Shown in pieces: positions 8,464-17,000 of a stretch of DNA of 48,957 nucleotides. This stretch comes from Candidatus Zhuqueibacterota bacterium (GTDB lineage: Bacteria; Zhuqueibacterota; Zhuqueibacteria; Zhuqueibacterales; Zhuqueibacteraceae), in assembly GCA_003576975.1 (NCBI GenBank), contig QEVD01000002.1, positions 1-48,957 on the forward strand, read 5' to 3'. The position numbers and the translations under genes were made by a program. The stretch's first letter is position 1, and each line of letters begins with the position of its first letter. The notes under the pieces were generated by a model that made no database searches, was not told the origin of the DNA, and saw only the letters and a program-made list of their open reading frames with translations.

Positions 8464-10077
8464 ATGGCCAAAAACGCACTTATTTATTGTCGCGTCTCAA
8501 CCGAAGAACAAGCTCGCGAAGGGTTCTCTCTCGATGCACAGGAGAAATTCTGCCGAAATTTTGCCCTGCAGAATGACATTCGAATTATCGATGTATACCG
8601 GGAGGAAGGAAAAAGCGGAACAAAACTAGACAGACCTGCACTAACTGAACTCCTTGATCGGTGCCAACAGGATGATCGAGTAGACATTGTCTTAGTTCAA
8701 GAAACTGATCGACTCGCAAGAAATACCAAGGATCATCTAACTATAAAAGCACTCCTCAAAAAGGCCAACGTTACGCTCATCTCGGTGGCGCAACCAATGC
8801 TTGATGACAGTCCCGAAGGAAATATGATCGATACGATTCTCGCAAGTGTAAATCAGTTTCAGTCTGACATCAATGGCAGGAAAGTCAAAAAAGGTCTTCA
8901 GGAGAGACTTGATGAGGGATGGTGGCCGGGCTGGGCGCCATTGGGGTATGTAAATATTTCTATTGAAGGAAGCGAAAATGGAAAAAAATCCAAACGAATC
9001 GTCAAAGAAGATGTTGAACAGTGGCACATCCTTAGACACGGATTCAGACTGTATTTGACCGGCAACTATTCGGTCGATGAAATTGGAGATCTGCTGTACA
9101 AAAAGGGGCTCAGATCAAAATCGGGTAAGAAAGTATCCCACAATATACTGACTCATACCATCAAAAACCCCTTTTACGCGGGGATGATGCGCTATAATGG
9201 CAAAGAGAGGCTTGGCAAGCACAAGCCAATGATTACACCGGCAGAACATCGTCGGATCCTCTCAATCATGAGTAGCCACAATCTTCACGCCTGTCGCCGG
9301 CGGAGACATTCATTTATTCTTCGCGGATTTGTCTTTTGCAATATCTGTGGGCAGCGTTACACAGCCGAAACACACAAATTTAAGAATAAGCAGTACTACC
9401 ATTGTGCTTCGATGAGAAAACACACCAACAAAGGACAAAACGTTGAGGTTGCCAAGCTCGAACAACTTGTTGAGGATTACTTCAAAAAAATTGAATTTAG
9501 CCAGGAATTCGTGACATCCGTGACCGCAAAGATCAAAGACCTGTACCAGCACCAAACAAATAGAATTGGAAATCAAAAACAAGCACTCTTCAATCAACGA
9601 ACGGCGCTTGAGAAAAAACGGGACTTTGCCGAAACAAAGCTTCTAGATGGGGTACTCTCTGATGACGACTTCAGCCGCATTCGAGCGAAACTGACCGCCG
9701 AGCTTGGCCAAGTCCAAGAACAACTTGATGACCTGGAAGCACAGCGGGAATGCGATATGGAGGGTATCAAAGAAGTGTGTAAGCTAACACGCACAGTTTA
9801 TACCGCATACCGAACTGCTTCTCCTGACCTCAAGCGGCAATATTTAGGGCTATTTTGGGAGAAATTTCTAGTTCAAGACAGACAGATTGTCGAAGCGATC
9901 CCGACTCGATGTGTTCGAGTTCTTTTAAAAAAACAAAAAGTTATAATAAGCGCTAACTGGCGGAGCAGTCGGTCACTTATTATAACTCTCGAAAACCTGC
10001 TTGCAGACTGGCAGTATTGGGCTAAGATCTCGGAAAAGCTGGACGCAATTAAAGCATACGAGAAAAGCATTAATTAA
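8464..10077 (+). CDS. Large serine recombinase / integrase
   Basis: The 537-residue length fits large serine integrases. The N-terminal catalytic domain begins ALIYCRVSTEEQAREG with nucleophile S12, followed by the conserved QETDRLARN segment. The central recombinase domain includes GWWPGWAPLGY and IKNPFYAGMMRYNGKE. A zinc-ribbon follows at about residues 289-315 (FCNICGQ, then YYHCA), then a coiled-coil region around 360-450. Such enzymes integrate and excise elements between short attP and attB sites. No recombination-directionality factor is adjacent, although the excisionase-like gene at 20370 could serve. The gene is intact, so the element may still be mobile. No strong ribosome site precedes the ATG. 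Confidence 0.9.
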   Translation: MAKNALIYCRVSTEEQAREGFSLDAQEKFCRNFALQNDIRIIDVYREEGKSGTKLDRPALTELLDRCQQDDRVDIVLVQETDRLARNTKDHLTIKALLKKANVTLISVAQPMLDDSPEGNMIDTILASVNQFQSDINGRKVKKGLQERLDEGWWPGWAPLGYVNISIEGSENGKKSKRIVKEDVEQWHILRHGFRLYLTGNYSVDEIGDLLYKKGLRSKSGKKVSHNILTHTIKNPFYAGMMRYNGKERLGKHKPMITPAEHRRILSIMSSHNLHACRRRRHSFILRGFVFCNICGQRYTAETHKFKNKQYYHCASMRKHTNKGQNVEVAKLEQLVEDYFKKIEFSQEFVTSVTAKIKDLYQHQTNRIGNQKQALFNQRTALEKKRDFAETKLLDGVLSDDDFSRIRAKLTAELGQVQEQLDDLEAQRECDMEGIKEVCKLTRTVYTAYRTASPDLKRQYLGLFWEKFLVQDRQIVEAIPTRCVRVLLKKQKVIISANWRSSRSLIITLENLLADWQYWAKISEKLDAIKAYEKSIN

Positions 10078-10154
10078 TCAAGATTGGTTATAATAGTTAT
10101 ACTTGTTTCGTGTAGTTAGCGGGTTGATATAACTTGAAAGTTCCCAATAAAAAG

Positions 10155-10175
10155 CACCTCACAGCAATTGAGGTG
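10155..10175 (-). terminator. Rho-independent terminator of the CBASS operon
   Basis: CACCTCA (10155-10161) pairs with TGAGGTG (10169-10175). On the minus strand the stem is followed by CTTTTTATT. It lies 20 nt beyond the stop of the small last ORF and is the natural end of the transcript that starts at lexA. Confidence 0.65.
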
Positions 10176-10195
10176 GCTCACACCAAAACATAAAG

Positions 10196-10465
10196 CTACG
10201 TTGTCCGCTGCTTATTTCGCTTACGTACATGAGTACCTGTTCTCATTTGCTGCAGGCATTGTTCAAATAAGATTTCCGCTAGCCGATTTATTACCCTTTC
10301 TTCGCACGACGATGCGAGTGATTGAGCACAAATGTGCGAACCTGCATCATTAGAAGCATTTTCTGACTGGTGAGTAGGTCGAATATCCATGCTCGTAGCA
10401 TAGACGCTGTCAGTAACACCGGTTAAGCAGGAAAAAGTTGTTAATATGGCATATTCTCCTCGCAC
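10196..10465 (-). CDS. Small hypothetical protein, possible last gene of the CBASS operon
   Basis: The 89-residue frame starts with GTG 11 nt after the E2 stop and ends 20 nt before a strong terminator, which supports its being a real gene. The C-terminal half (EERVINRLAEILFEQCLQQM) looks like a genuine amphipathic helix with a basic tail. The N-terminal half is poor in recognisable structure. I recognise no family. It may instead be the remnant of a larger gene. The AGGAG just downstream of the GTG could belong to an ATG frame that stops after three codons, so the start is uncertain. Confidence 0.35.
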   Translation of the reverse strand: MRGEYAILTTFSCLTGVTDSVYATSMDIRPTHQSENASNDAGSHICAQSLASSCEERVINRLAEILFEQCLQQMRTGTHVRKRNKQRTT

Positions 10466-10476
10466 CTACATCCAGA

Positions 10477-11184
10477 TTATTCTACGGAGATATTGTTCTT
10501 GTGTATGTCTTCATACAATCTCTTTATGCCTTCCCAAGCGTCTGGATGACACCTCCGTATATGATCGTGCCTTTTGCAAAAACACGGCAAATGCCCCTTT
10601 GGTCGCTTACTGCTCTTCAAAATGTTCTTTACGCGTTCCCAATCAAACGTCATTGCACGAAGTCTCTTTAGTGTCATTGGTAGAAACTCTGCCGCCCCTG
10701 CCAAGAAGTACGACTCCAAGACACCCGCGGTATCGTGGGCATAGTCTCGCCAAGGCCACTCACTAAATTTGGCGTAATACTTTTGCCCGTACAGAAAAGG
10801 GATTACAAACTCTTCTAGATATTTCTTAAAATCAAACCCCTCTGTCAGAAAACGGGCTTCTTCGACAATACCGCAAACGCACGCCGATTTGGTTGCCGGA
10901 TAAAAATGACGATCGGCGACGTGTAACAATGCGTCATCGTGGACATATAACCGAGGTAGCCTATCCGGTTCAGTGTTCTTTTCAATAGAAACCGTATAAC
11001 TTCCAAACAAAACAATTCCAGAATGGACAGACGAATCATTCGGATCAATAAGAGTGAACTTGTTGCTCGCTTTATCGTACGCTCCAACAAATGGCAGTAC
11101 TCCTTGTACCTGGGTTCCATCAGAGTTTGGAGTTAGTTGTGGATACGTTGCAATGAGCCATTCGACGTCATTTTTCGAAAGCAT
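10477..11184 (-). CDS. CBASS E2-like ubiquitin-conjugating-type protein
   Basis: Residues 77-105 read LPRLYVHDDALLHVADRHFY...SACVCG. This is the pattern of the bacterial E2 core: P-x-V/Y, then D-x-H, and a catalytic Cys, here C102 or C104. In type II CBASS, E2-like proteins form a thioester with the C-terminus of the nucleotidyltransferase and prime it; short type II operons carry an E2 without E1 or JAB. The C-terminal part is helical and ends in a Cys/His cluster (CFCKRHDHIRRCHPDAW) that may bind zinc. I chose the ATG at 11184, which overlaps the cyclase stop by 17 nt; the open frame extends upstream but only as a shadow of the cyclase gene. The context strongly supports the call. Confidence 0.75.
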   Translation of the reverse strand: MLSKNDVEWLIATYPQLTPNSDGTQVQGVLPFVGAYDKASNKFTLIDPNDSSVHSGIVLFGSYTVSIEKNTEPDRLPRLYVHDDALLHVADRHFYPATKSACVCGIVEEARFLTEGFDFKKYLEEFVIPFLYGQKYYAKFSEWPWRDYAHDTAGVLESYFLAGAAEFLPMTLKRLRAMTFDWERVKNILKSSKRPKGHLPCFCKRHDHIRRCHPDAWEGIKRLYEDIHKNNISVE

Positions 11185-12166
11185 AGGGGCTATGCGGGGT
11201 GAATGAACGTGAAACAGTGCTTGAACCGATTGAGGAAGCAACGGAACCTGTAACTCCCTTACCGATTGAATCACTTGAAGGAAATTCGTCTCCGAAGGGC
11301 TTACGCCAGCGCTTAACTGCCTCAGCCGAATCCGTTGTTGAAACTGCCTCAGCCGCAATATCAGCATAAGCACCGATTGCCGTCTTCAGTTTGTTGAAAC
11401 CCTGACGGTCATTCTTCCAATGGCGATCAAAATTTTCGCCGGGCATAGCGGGGTTTGGAATTGAAGGAACGTTATCGAACTGCGAAAAAAACTCATTCAT
11501 GCGCGTAAGAATCGTGGATAGTGCCGTTGGTAAACTGGAGAAGTTATCGCCAGACCAGACTTGCATACCTGCGACAGTGGTGAGGATGATTGATTTCGTA
11601 TCGAATTGTCCTTTGGAGTCTCGTAAGTACTTAATCAACCTAACGACGGGCACAAGACGACCATTGGCGGTAGCGTCCTGTTGTTCAAACCACTGGGCAT
11701 ACCCATCACCATCGGTCACCTCGAACTTGTCGGTTGTTTTATTGCAGATACAAAACTCACCCGAACGCTCCACTGCCGGGACAAGGTCAACATGAAAGTC
11801 GCCTTCGTAGTCAATGGTGACACAGCGAGTTTTGCCGTACGTGTCTGTCAGGTCTTTGTAACGACCCGAATTCCTAAACGCATCAGCAAGTCTTGTTATG
11901 TACTCAGCGGGACTCCAGTCTGGATTCTCGATTAACCGCACAAGCAAATCAACATCAAAAGTGCCATTAGCACCAATCGGTCTTATAATTGTCTTTTGTC
12001 GATATGATCCCTGCGGTATTGTGTCGATATACAATTTCTCAAAGTCATCTTGACCCTTGATGAAATTAGTGAGAACGGACTGAGCGTTCCTGATACGGTT
12101 GACACGGTCTTTATTCAAATTAACGACCTTGTCTAAAAAATCTTCGAATAGTGCTTGAATGTTCAT
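11168..12166 (-). CDS. CBASS cGAS/DncV-like nucleotidyltransferase (CD-NTase)
   Basis: This is a 332-residue enzyme of the SMODS class. The nucleotidyltransferase signature is complete: PQGSYRQKT (G53, S54), FDVDLLVRL (D71, D73) and DFHVDLVPAVE (D127) as third metal ligand. Members make cyclic di- or trinucleotides on phage infection, which activate a neighbouring effector, here the patatin phospholipase. The middle segment (VVRLIKYLRD) fits the OAS-like helical domain. The C-terminus reads HSPYAFEK. In type II CBASS this end is the conjugation site, and it has no terminal glycine here, which is worth noting. It starts 4 nt after the patatin stop and overlaps the E2 gene by 17 nt. The cyclic nucleotide product cannot be read from sequence. 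Confidence 0.9.
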   Translation of the reverse strand: MNIQALFEDFLDKVVNLNKDRVNRIRNAQSVLTNFIKGQDDFEKLYIDTIPQGSYRQKTIIRPIGANGTFDVDLLVRLIENPDWSPAEYITRLADAFRNSGRYKDLTDTYGKTRCVTIDYEGDFHVDLVPAVERSGEFCICNKTTDKFEVTDGDGYAQWFEQQDATANGRLVPVVRLIKYLRDSKGQFDTKSIILTTVAGMQVWSGDNFSSLPTALSTILTRMNEFFSQFDNVPSIPNPAMPGENFDRHWKNDRQGFNKLKTAIGAYADIAAEAVSTTDSAEAVKRWRKPFGDEFPSSDSIGKGVTGSVASSIGSSTVSRSFTPHSPYAFEK

Positions 12167-12170
12167 AGCC

Positions 12171-13118
12171 TTACTTCTCGTTAGTTAATAAGTAATTGGG
12201 GACAAATGGTTCCACCTTTTCCGAAAAAAAATCACGGATATGTGAAAATTCGTAACGTGCATAGTTCTCACCTAAACCTTCCAAAGAAGGTATAGTTTCA
12301 TAACTATCAAGCCGGTATTTGCGGGGGGACACTACAGGACTGATACGCTTGATTTGATCATGGCTAGTCAAGATGGTTGCGATTCCAAAAGAAGCCGAGT
12401 CTTGAGCGTGCATAAAGAGATCTATTGCTTTAAAACCCCAGTATGAGAGCCCCAGTGACGGACGAATGGTCCCACCAGTTCCAATGGGTTCATTTGTGCA
12501 CCCAATGCTTAACACCCTAATGTCTGATGCAGGCCACTTCAGGACTCCAATCGCTTCAACTACCGCAAAACCGACGGGGTTATTTGCCCATATGCCGCCA
12601 TCGACTAACGGCGAACCACTCGGCAAGAGATGCGCCGGGAAATAAGTTGGTGCGGCTGACGTGGAGATGGCAACGTCTACAACAGCACGCTTGTAGTCCG
12701 TCGAAAATCGTTCATGATGAGCAGTTTTGTGGATATAGACTTTCCCAGTATCGAGATCAAAGCTTGGAACGACTATTCTCGTTAGACTTTCACCCAATTT
12801 TCTGTCCCCGAATATCACCTTTAGTGCAGAATGAAGCGATCGGTGATCATACTTGGCGTAAAAGAGATTACGCAGTCGCTTAAACAATCTGTTACCGCCG
12901 AATATTGAAGGGCCGTATCGTTTGTAGAACTTGAGAATGTCTTTTGCAGAAAAGCCAAGACCTAATCCCAATGCAATAATTCCTCCGGTCGAAGTTCCAA
13001 CGATCAGATCAAAATACTCGCTAAACCGGCCATCAATCTTATCTTCGATATAGCTCAAAAAAGAAGCAGGAAACACGCCCTTGATACCACCACCATCAAT
13101 CGAAAGAATTTTCTTCAT
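12171..13118 (-). CDS. capV: CBASS effector: patatin-like phospholipase (CapV-like)
   Basis: The 315-residue product has all patatin landmarks: oxyanion loop DGGGIKGVFP (residues 8-17), nucleophile elbow GTSTGG with S43, and DGGIWANNP with catalytic D173. In CBASS, patatin effectors bind the cyclic nucleotide made by the adjacent cyclase and degrade membrane phospholipids, killing or arresting the infected cell. Its place directly upstream of the CD-NTase gene fits that role. It lies 58 nt downstream of lexA on the same strand with no terminator between, so read-through from the LexA-controlled promoter is likely. No good ribosome site precedes the ATG. The symbol is by analogy with V. cholerae CapV. 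Confidence 0.88.
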   Translation of the reverse strand: MKKILSIDGGGIKGVFPASFLSYIEDKIDGRFSEYFDLIVGTSTGGIIALGLGLGFSAKDILKFYKRYGPSIFGGNRLFKRLRNLFYAKYDHRSLHSALKVIFGDRKLGESLTRIVVPSFDLDTGKVYIHKTAHHERFSTDYKRAVVDVAISTSAAPTYFPAHLLPSGSPLVDGGIWANNPVGFAVVEAIGVLKWPASDIRVLSIGCTNEPIGTGGTIRPSLGLSYWGFKAIDLFMHAQDSASFGIATILTSHDQIKRISPVVSPRKYRLDSYETIPSLEGLGENYARYEFSHIRDFFSEKVEPFVPNYLLTNEK

Positions 13119-13176
13119 ACGATGCTGAAAAATTGTAAAATTTCTTTACGCCAAAGGTTTCAAAGTAATCGTGCAC

Positions 13177-13794
13177 TTAAAGGCCTGGGATTGCCGTAAC
13201 TACAACACCTTGAATATGTAGATCATCAGTTACAACAATCGGTTTATGCATCTTACTGGTCGATCTCGGTTTCAGTAATACAATGCCCTTTTGCTGTCGA
13301 AACTCTTTGATGGTCGCCTCGCCGTCTACCAACGCCACTACATAATCACCGTTGCTGGCCGTTGGCTGTTGACGAACAAGCACCAAGTCACCGTCATTGA
13401 TCCCCACGGCATTCATGGAGTCGCCACGCGCTTTCAGAATAAAATAGGAATGTGGCGGCCGTGCTAGTTTCTCCGATACTTGGATTTTCGCTTCGATATT
13501 CTCTTCTGCGAGTACAGGCGATCCGCAAGGCACAGTCCCTACTAACGGCACCTCCCTGGTGCGTTCCCCAACTCCGTTGAAGTCGAATTCCCTAATCATC
13601 TGCAACTTCTTGTCTTTCCGCCGCCGCAACAGCCTTTTTTTGATGAGGCTCTCGATAACCAATGCAGCTGAATTCGGAGAGTTGTATTCTAGCGCATCCA
13701 TGAGCTCTCGCACCGATGGTGATCTGCCATCATGCACCAACGAATTCCGAATGTATCGGAAGGCTTGGAGTTGTTTTTCTGTTAGTTTTTCCAT
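13177..13794 (-). CDS. lexA: LexA-type SOS repressor, heads the CBASS operon
   Basis: At 205 residues this is full-length LexA. The N-terminal winged helix includes LTEKQLQAFRYIRNSLVHDG and SPSVRELMDAL. The C-terminal S24 peptidase has S126 (RGDSMNAVGI) and K163 (DGEATIKEF). The self-cleavage bond is VPC90-G91, the Cys-Gly variant. LexA represses its regulon and cleaves itself when RecA senses DNA damage. A ribosome site GGAGG lies 8 nt before the ATG. The promoter just upstream carries a palindrome over its -10 box, so the gene is probably autoregulated. Because it leads into the CBASS genes, it may make them damage-inducible. It may be the host lexA or a mobile copy. Confidence 0.88.
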   Translation of the reverse strand: MEKLTEKQLQAFRYIRNSLVHDGRSPSVRELMDALEYNSPNSAALVIESLIKKRLLRRRKDKKLQMIREFDFNGVGERTREVPLVGTVPCGSPVLAEENIEAKIQVSEKLARPPHSYFILKARGDSMNAVGINDGDLVLVRQQPTASNGDYVVALVDGEATIKEFRQQKGIVLLKPRSTSKMHKPIVVTDDLHIQGVVVTAIPGL

Positions 13795-13816
13795 ATCCGA
13801 CCTCCTTGATTTTACC

Positions 13817-13856
13817 CTGTACTGTTAAATGTACAGCAGTGTATAGACAATGTCAA
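13817..13856 (-). promoter_or_regulatory. lexA/CBASS promoter with palindromic LexA-like operator
   Basis: On the minus strand, TTGACA (13851-13856) and TACATT (13828-13833) are separated by 17 bp, a near-consensus sigma-70 promoter. The palindrome CTGTAC-N8-GTACAG (13817-13836) covers the -10 box, as expected for repression. The half-site CTGTAC recalls the E. coli CTGT...ACAG box but has different spacing. Confidence 0.7.
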
Positions 13857-13986
13857 GCTTTTTCCTTAAACGTTGCGGCTCTCCTTAATTCCCCCCATCT
13901 GGAAGTCTTGCCGCGCTGCTGACATAAAGCTTTCTGAGACCCCATAATGTCTACCTCCGTCTACTGCGGATTGTGTAATAAAAAAA

Positions 13987-14012
13987 GCGCGTTGCAAGTC
14001 TCTGCAACGCGC
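13987..14012 (-). terminator. Rho-independent terminator of the T9SS-protein gene
   Basis: GCGCGTTGCA pairs perfectly with TGCAACGCGC around a 6-nt loop. On the minus strand a run of seven T residues follows. It lies about 70 nt beyond the stop of the 1757-residue protein gene. Confidence 0.8.
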
Positions 14013-14036
14013 GTTTGGTTTAATTCAAAGCCGTTT

Positions 14037-14064
14037 CGTGCCGTTTCTTTTTTTGAACGGCACG
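14037..14064 (+). terminator. Second hairpin with T-run, terminator-like on the plus strand
   Basis: CGTGCCGTT pairs with AACGGCACG around a T-rich loop, followed on the plus strand by GTTTTT. No plus-strand gene ends here, so it may shield the lexA side from stray transcription or simply add to the minus-strand terminator region. Confidence 0.45.
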
Positions 14065-14078
14065 GTTTTTCTTGACCG

Positions 14079-17000
14079 TTACTTCACCAAGGTCATCTTC
14101 TTCGCTTCCGTAAACCCGCCAGCAATCAGTTGGTAGAAATATACACCCGAGGGAAGCTTTGTACCTTCTTCCGAGCGCATATCCCATACAACAGAGTGTC
14201 TGCCAGCTTTGACCTCCTGATCCACGAGCAGTTTCACCCGTTGACCTAAGAAATTAAAGATAGCAAGGGAGACATGGCTGTCTTCTGGCAAGTCATAGCG
14301 AAACGTGGTGGTAGGGTTGAACGGATTCGGGTAATTCTGATAAAGCTTAAATACTGCAGGGATCAGACCAAGAGAGTCATCTTGATATTCAGAGTTTCTC
14401 TTCCCCAGTCCATCCTGGTAGGCATCGCTTACTTCAGTGCTTGTTCTCGCAATGTTACTTACCCTCACTGCGGCAAGTGTTCCTCCTAAGCTCGAAGTCC
14501 CGGCATTCTCATCCTTGTAATAACCAAGGATCAGGGGCGTTGTTCCCGAGTTTGGTAATGCGCTTGGGACCGTTCCGGAGAAGGTAAGGCTTTGAAGCTC
14601 GCCATTCACATAGAGCTTCAGACGGTCGGAATTACCTGAGTTGTTACCATTAAAGGTAACTGCCAAGTAATACCAGGAATCCTGAGTCCGGGGTACGTTA
14701 CCGGTATACCCATAACTTGATCCCACAAATACATAGAGCGGTGAATTACTTCCTTGCCATTCAAGTTGAACACAGTTACCGTTGTCTCTGCCCATGACCA
14801 CGTTGTTGCCTGAGTTATTGAATGATACCCAAGCTTCAAAGCTGAATTGGGTGAGGCTATTGAGTTCTGAATCAAGATCAATAATGAGTCTTGACCAGTT
14901 ACTCTTGGTGAACGAGTACGCACCATCTACTTCACCTTCAAGGCCGATACTTGACCCGACGCTTGTCTCAGTGAGCAGCGTGCTGTTTGCAACATTTGTC
15001 CGCTTGGCAGAAGAAGCAAGTGTTCCATCCATGTCCCAGAGACCCAAGGTGCTTCCATCCAGTGAGAATGGACCTGATCCTTCAGCCAAAATACTGAATG
15101 CTACGGGGATGTACATAACAGATCCATCACCAGTAACATTCAAGGTATCTTGGTAGATACCCGAATCAAGGCCAGTGGAATCAGCTGATACAACGACTAA
15201 TTGATTGATGCCCTGTGTCGTGCTGGTCGATAGAGTGAGCCAGCTCGCTGACTTCGTAATAGCGGTAGCGCTAACAGAGGTGACATACACGGTATCCACT
15301 GCTGATTCAACAGTAAAGCTCAGGGAACTGGGCGTTACCGAGTAGTTAAACTCGGTTGACGTGCTTTCTGCAATCTCCGATTCTGATCTTACACAGTTAC
15401 TCACTCTCACTGCAGCAATCTTGCCACCGAGACTAGAAGTTCCAACATTCTCATCCTTGAAATATCCGAGGATTAACGGAGCTGATCCAAGGTCAGGAAG
15501 ACTGTTTGGAATCGAGCTTGAATATGTGAGATTTTCCTGTACGCCGTTAATATAGAGCTTGAGCTTGTTGGAATTGGTTGATCCATTGCCATCGAAGGTT
15601 ACTGCTAGGTAATACCATACGTCCTGATCTCGTTGTATGTTCGTCGTAAACCCGCAGATACCGTTAATGCATACATACACCGGAGCGTTGCTACCCTGCC
15701 ATTCCAATTGAAGCGAACCATCCGGAGGTCTACCCATGACCACATTGTTGCCTGAGTTGTTGAAACTAACCCAAGCCTCAAGCGAGAACTCGACGCGCCC
15801 GTTGAGTTCCAAGTCAAGATCTGTGATGAGTCGTGACCAGTTTGTTTTGGTGAATGAGTACGCGCCATCAACCATACTATTGAGACCAGTGGTTGATCCG
15901 ATAAAACGTTCAATGAGAAAATTTCCGCTGACAGCATTGGTCCGCTTTGCATTTGAGGCAAGAGCACCGTCCATATTATAGATGCCAAGTAACGTGGCAT
16001 CGGGTTCGGAAAGTCGCTCATAGGTTACGGGAACGGCTACCTGCATGCCATTATAGGCAATACGTACGGTGTCGGCACGGCTTCCTAGTGCTAGCGAGTC
16101 AAGATTCACGCTTACGGGGAAATAAATCTCCGCACCGGGCTCGAGTGTTATCGTTGGAGATTCAACCAAGAGATAACCGTTTGCCCAGACTGAACCGCCA
16201 ACCGTCGCTGTCCCGATGCTTGATAAGAACAGTGAATCAGCCAAAACTCCGCTCGATGCTGATCCGAGATGTAGTGACCCTGGTGCTATGGTTAACGACG
16301 GCGTATCCGGAGACGGTGTAGCATCCAAGTCTACTACCACCACATCATCAATTGCAAGATTTTCTTCGTTAGCAAAAAATGATACATATCCTGCTGGTAC
16401 TGATCCTAGGGTTGTGTCTTCCAGCGTTCCATAAAAAATCGTTCCGGTACCGCCAACATTGTAGAAATGCAACGTGTCGTTAACTACCGCGAAATGATAC
16501 CTGCCCTGAACGAGCGATTTGTTGAATATCGTAGATCGGATACGCGTACCATTGACCATCTTGTCCAAAAATATCAGGTTGTACGATCTCCACGAAGACA
16601 GGCAATAGTAATTATTCTCATCAGAATATCGCAGATAGACCCGCGAGACACGGTTGCCGCTCGGTTGCGTGGGGCGCATGGTGAACTCAACCGAACAATT
16701 GTTGAGTGCACCGGCGAACGTAGCGGTCGCTACGCCGTTAGTGCTTCCACTGGATGACAGTATGATCTCGTGATCTATCAGCTCAACCGCATTACCTGCG
16801 GTAACGCTCCAGGTTGATCCGATAGACGAACGATTGAAACTATCGACCAATACTTTCGTTCCTGCCTCTACCCGTTTCTCATAATGCACGGCAACGGTTT
16901 CGTTTCCGCCATCAGAGGCGATCATGACCGAATCGACATAGCTTCCCGGATCAAGTGAATCGAAATCTATGCGTACGTCCAGACTTAGCGAATAGCCGAT

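Noticed and set aside
11185-11373. N-terminal extension of the E2-like protein
   Set aside because: These 63 codons are the out-of-frame shadow of the CD-NTase C-terminal region, and the composition is low-complexity Leu/Arg/Gln. The ATG at 11184 starts the E2-like domain.
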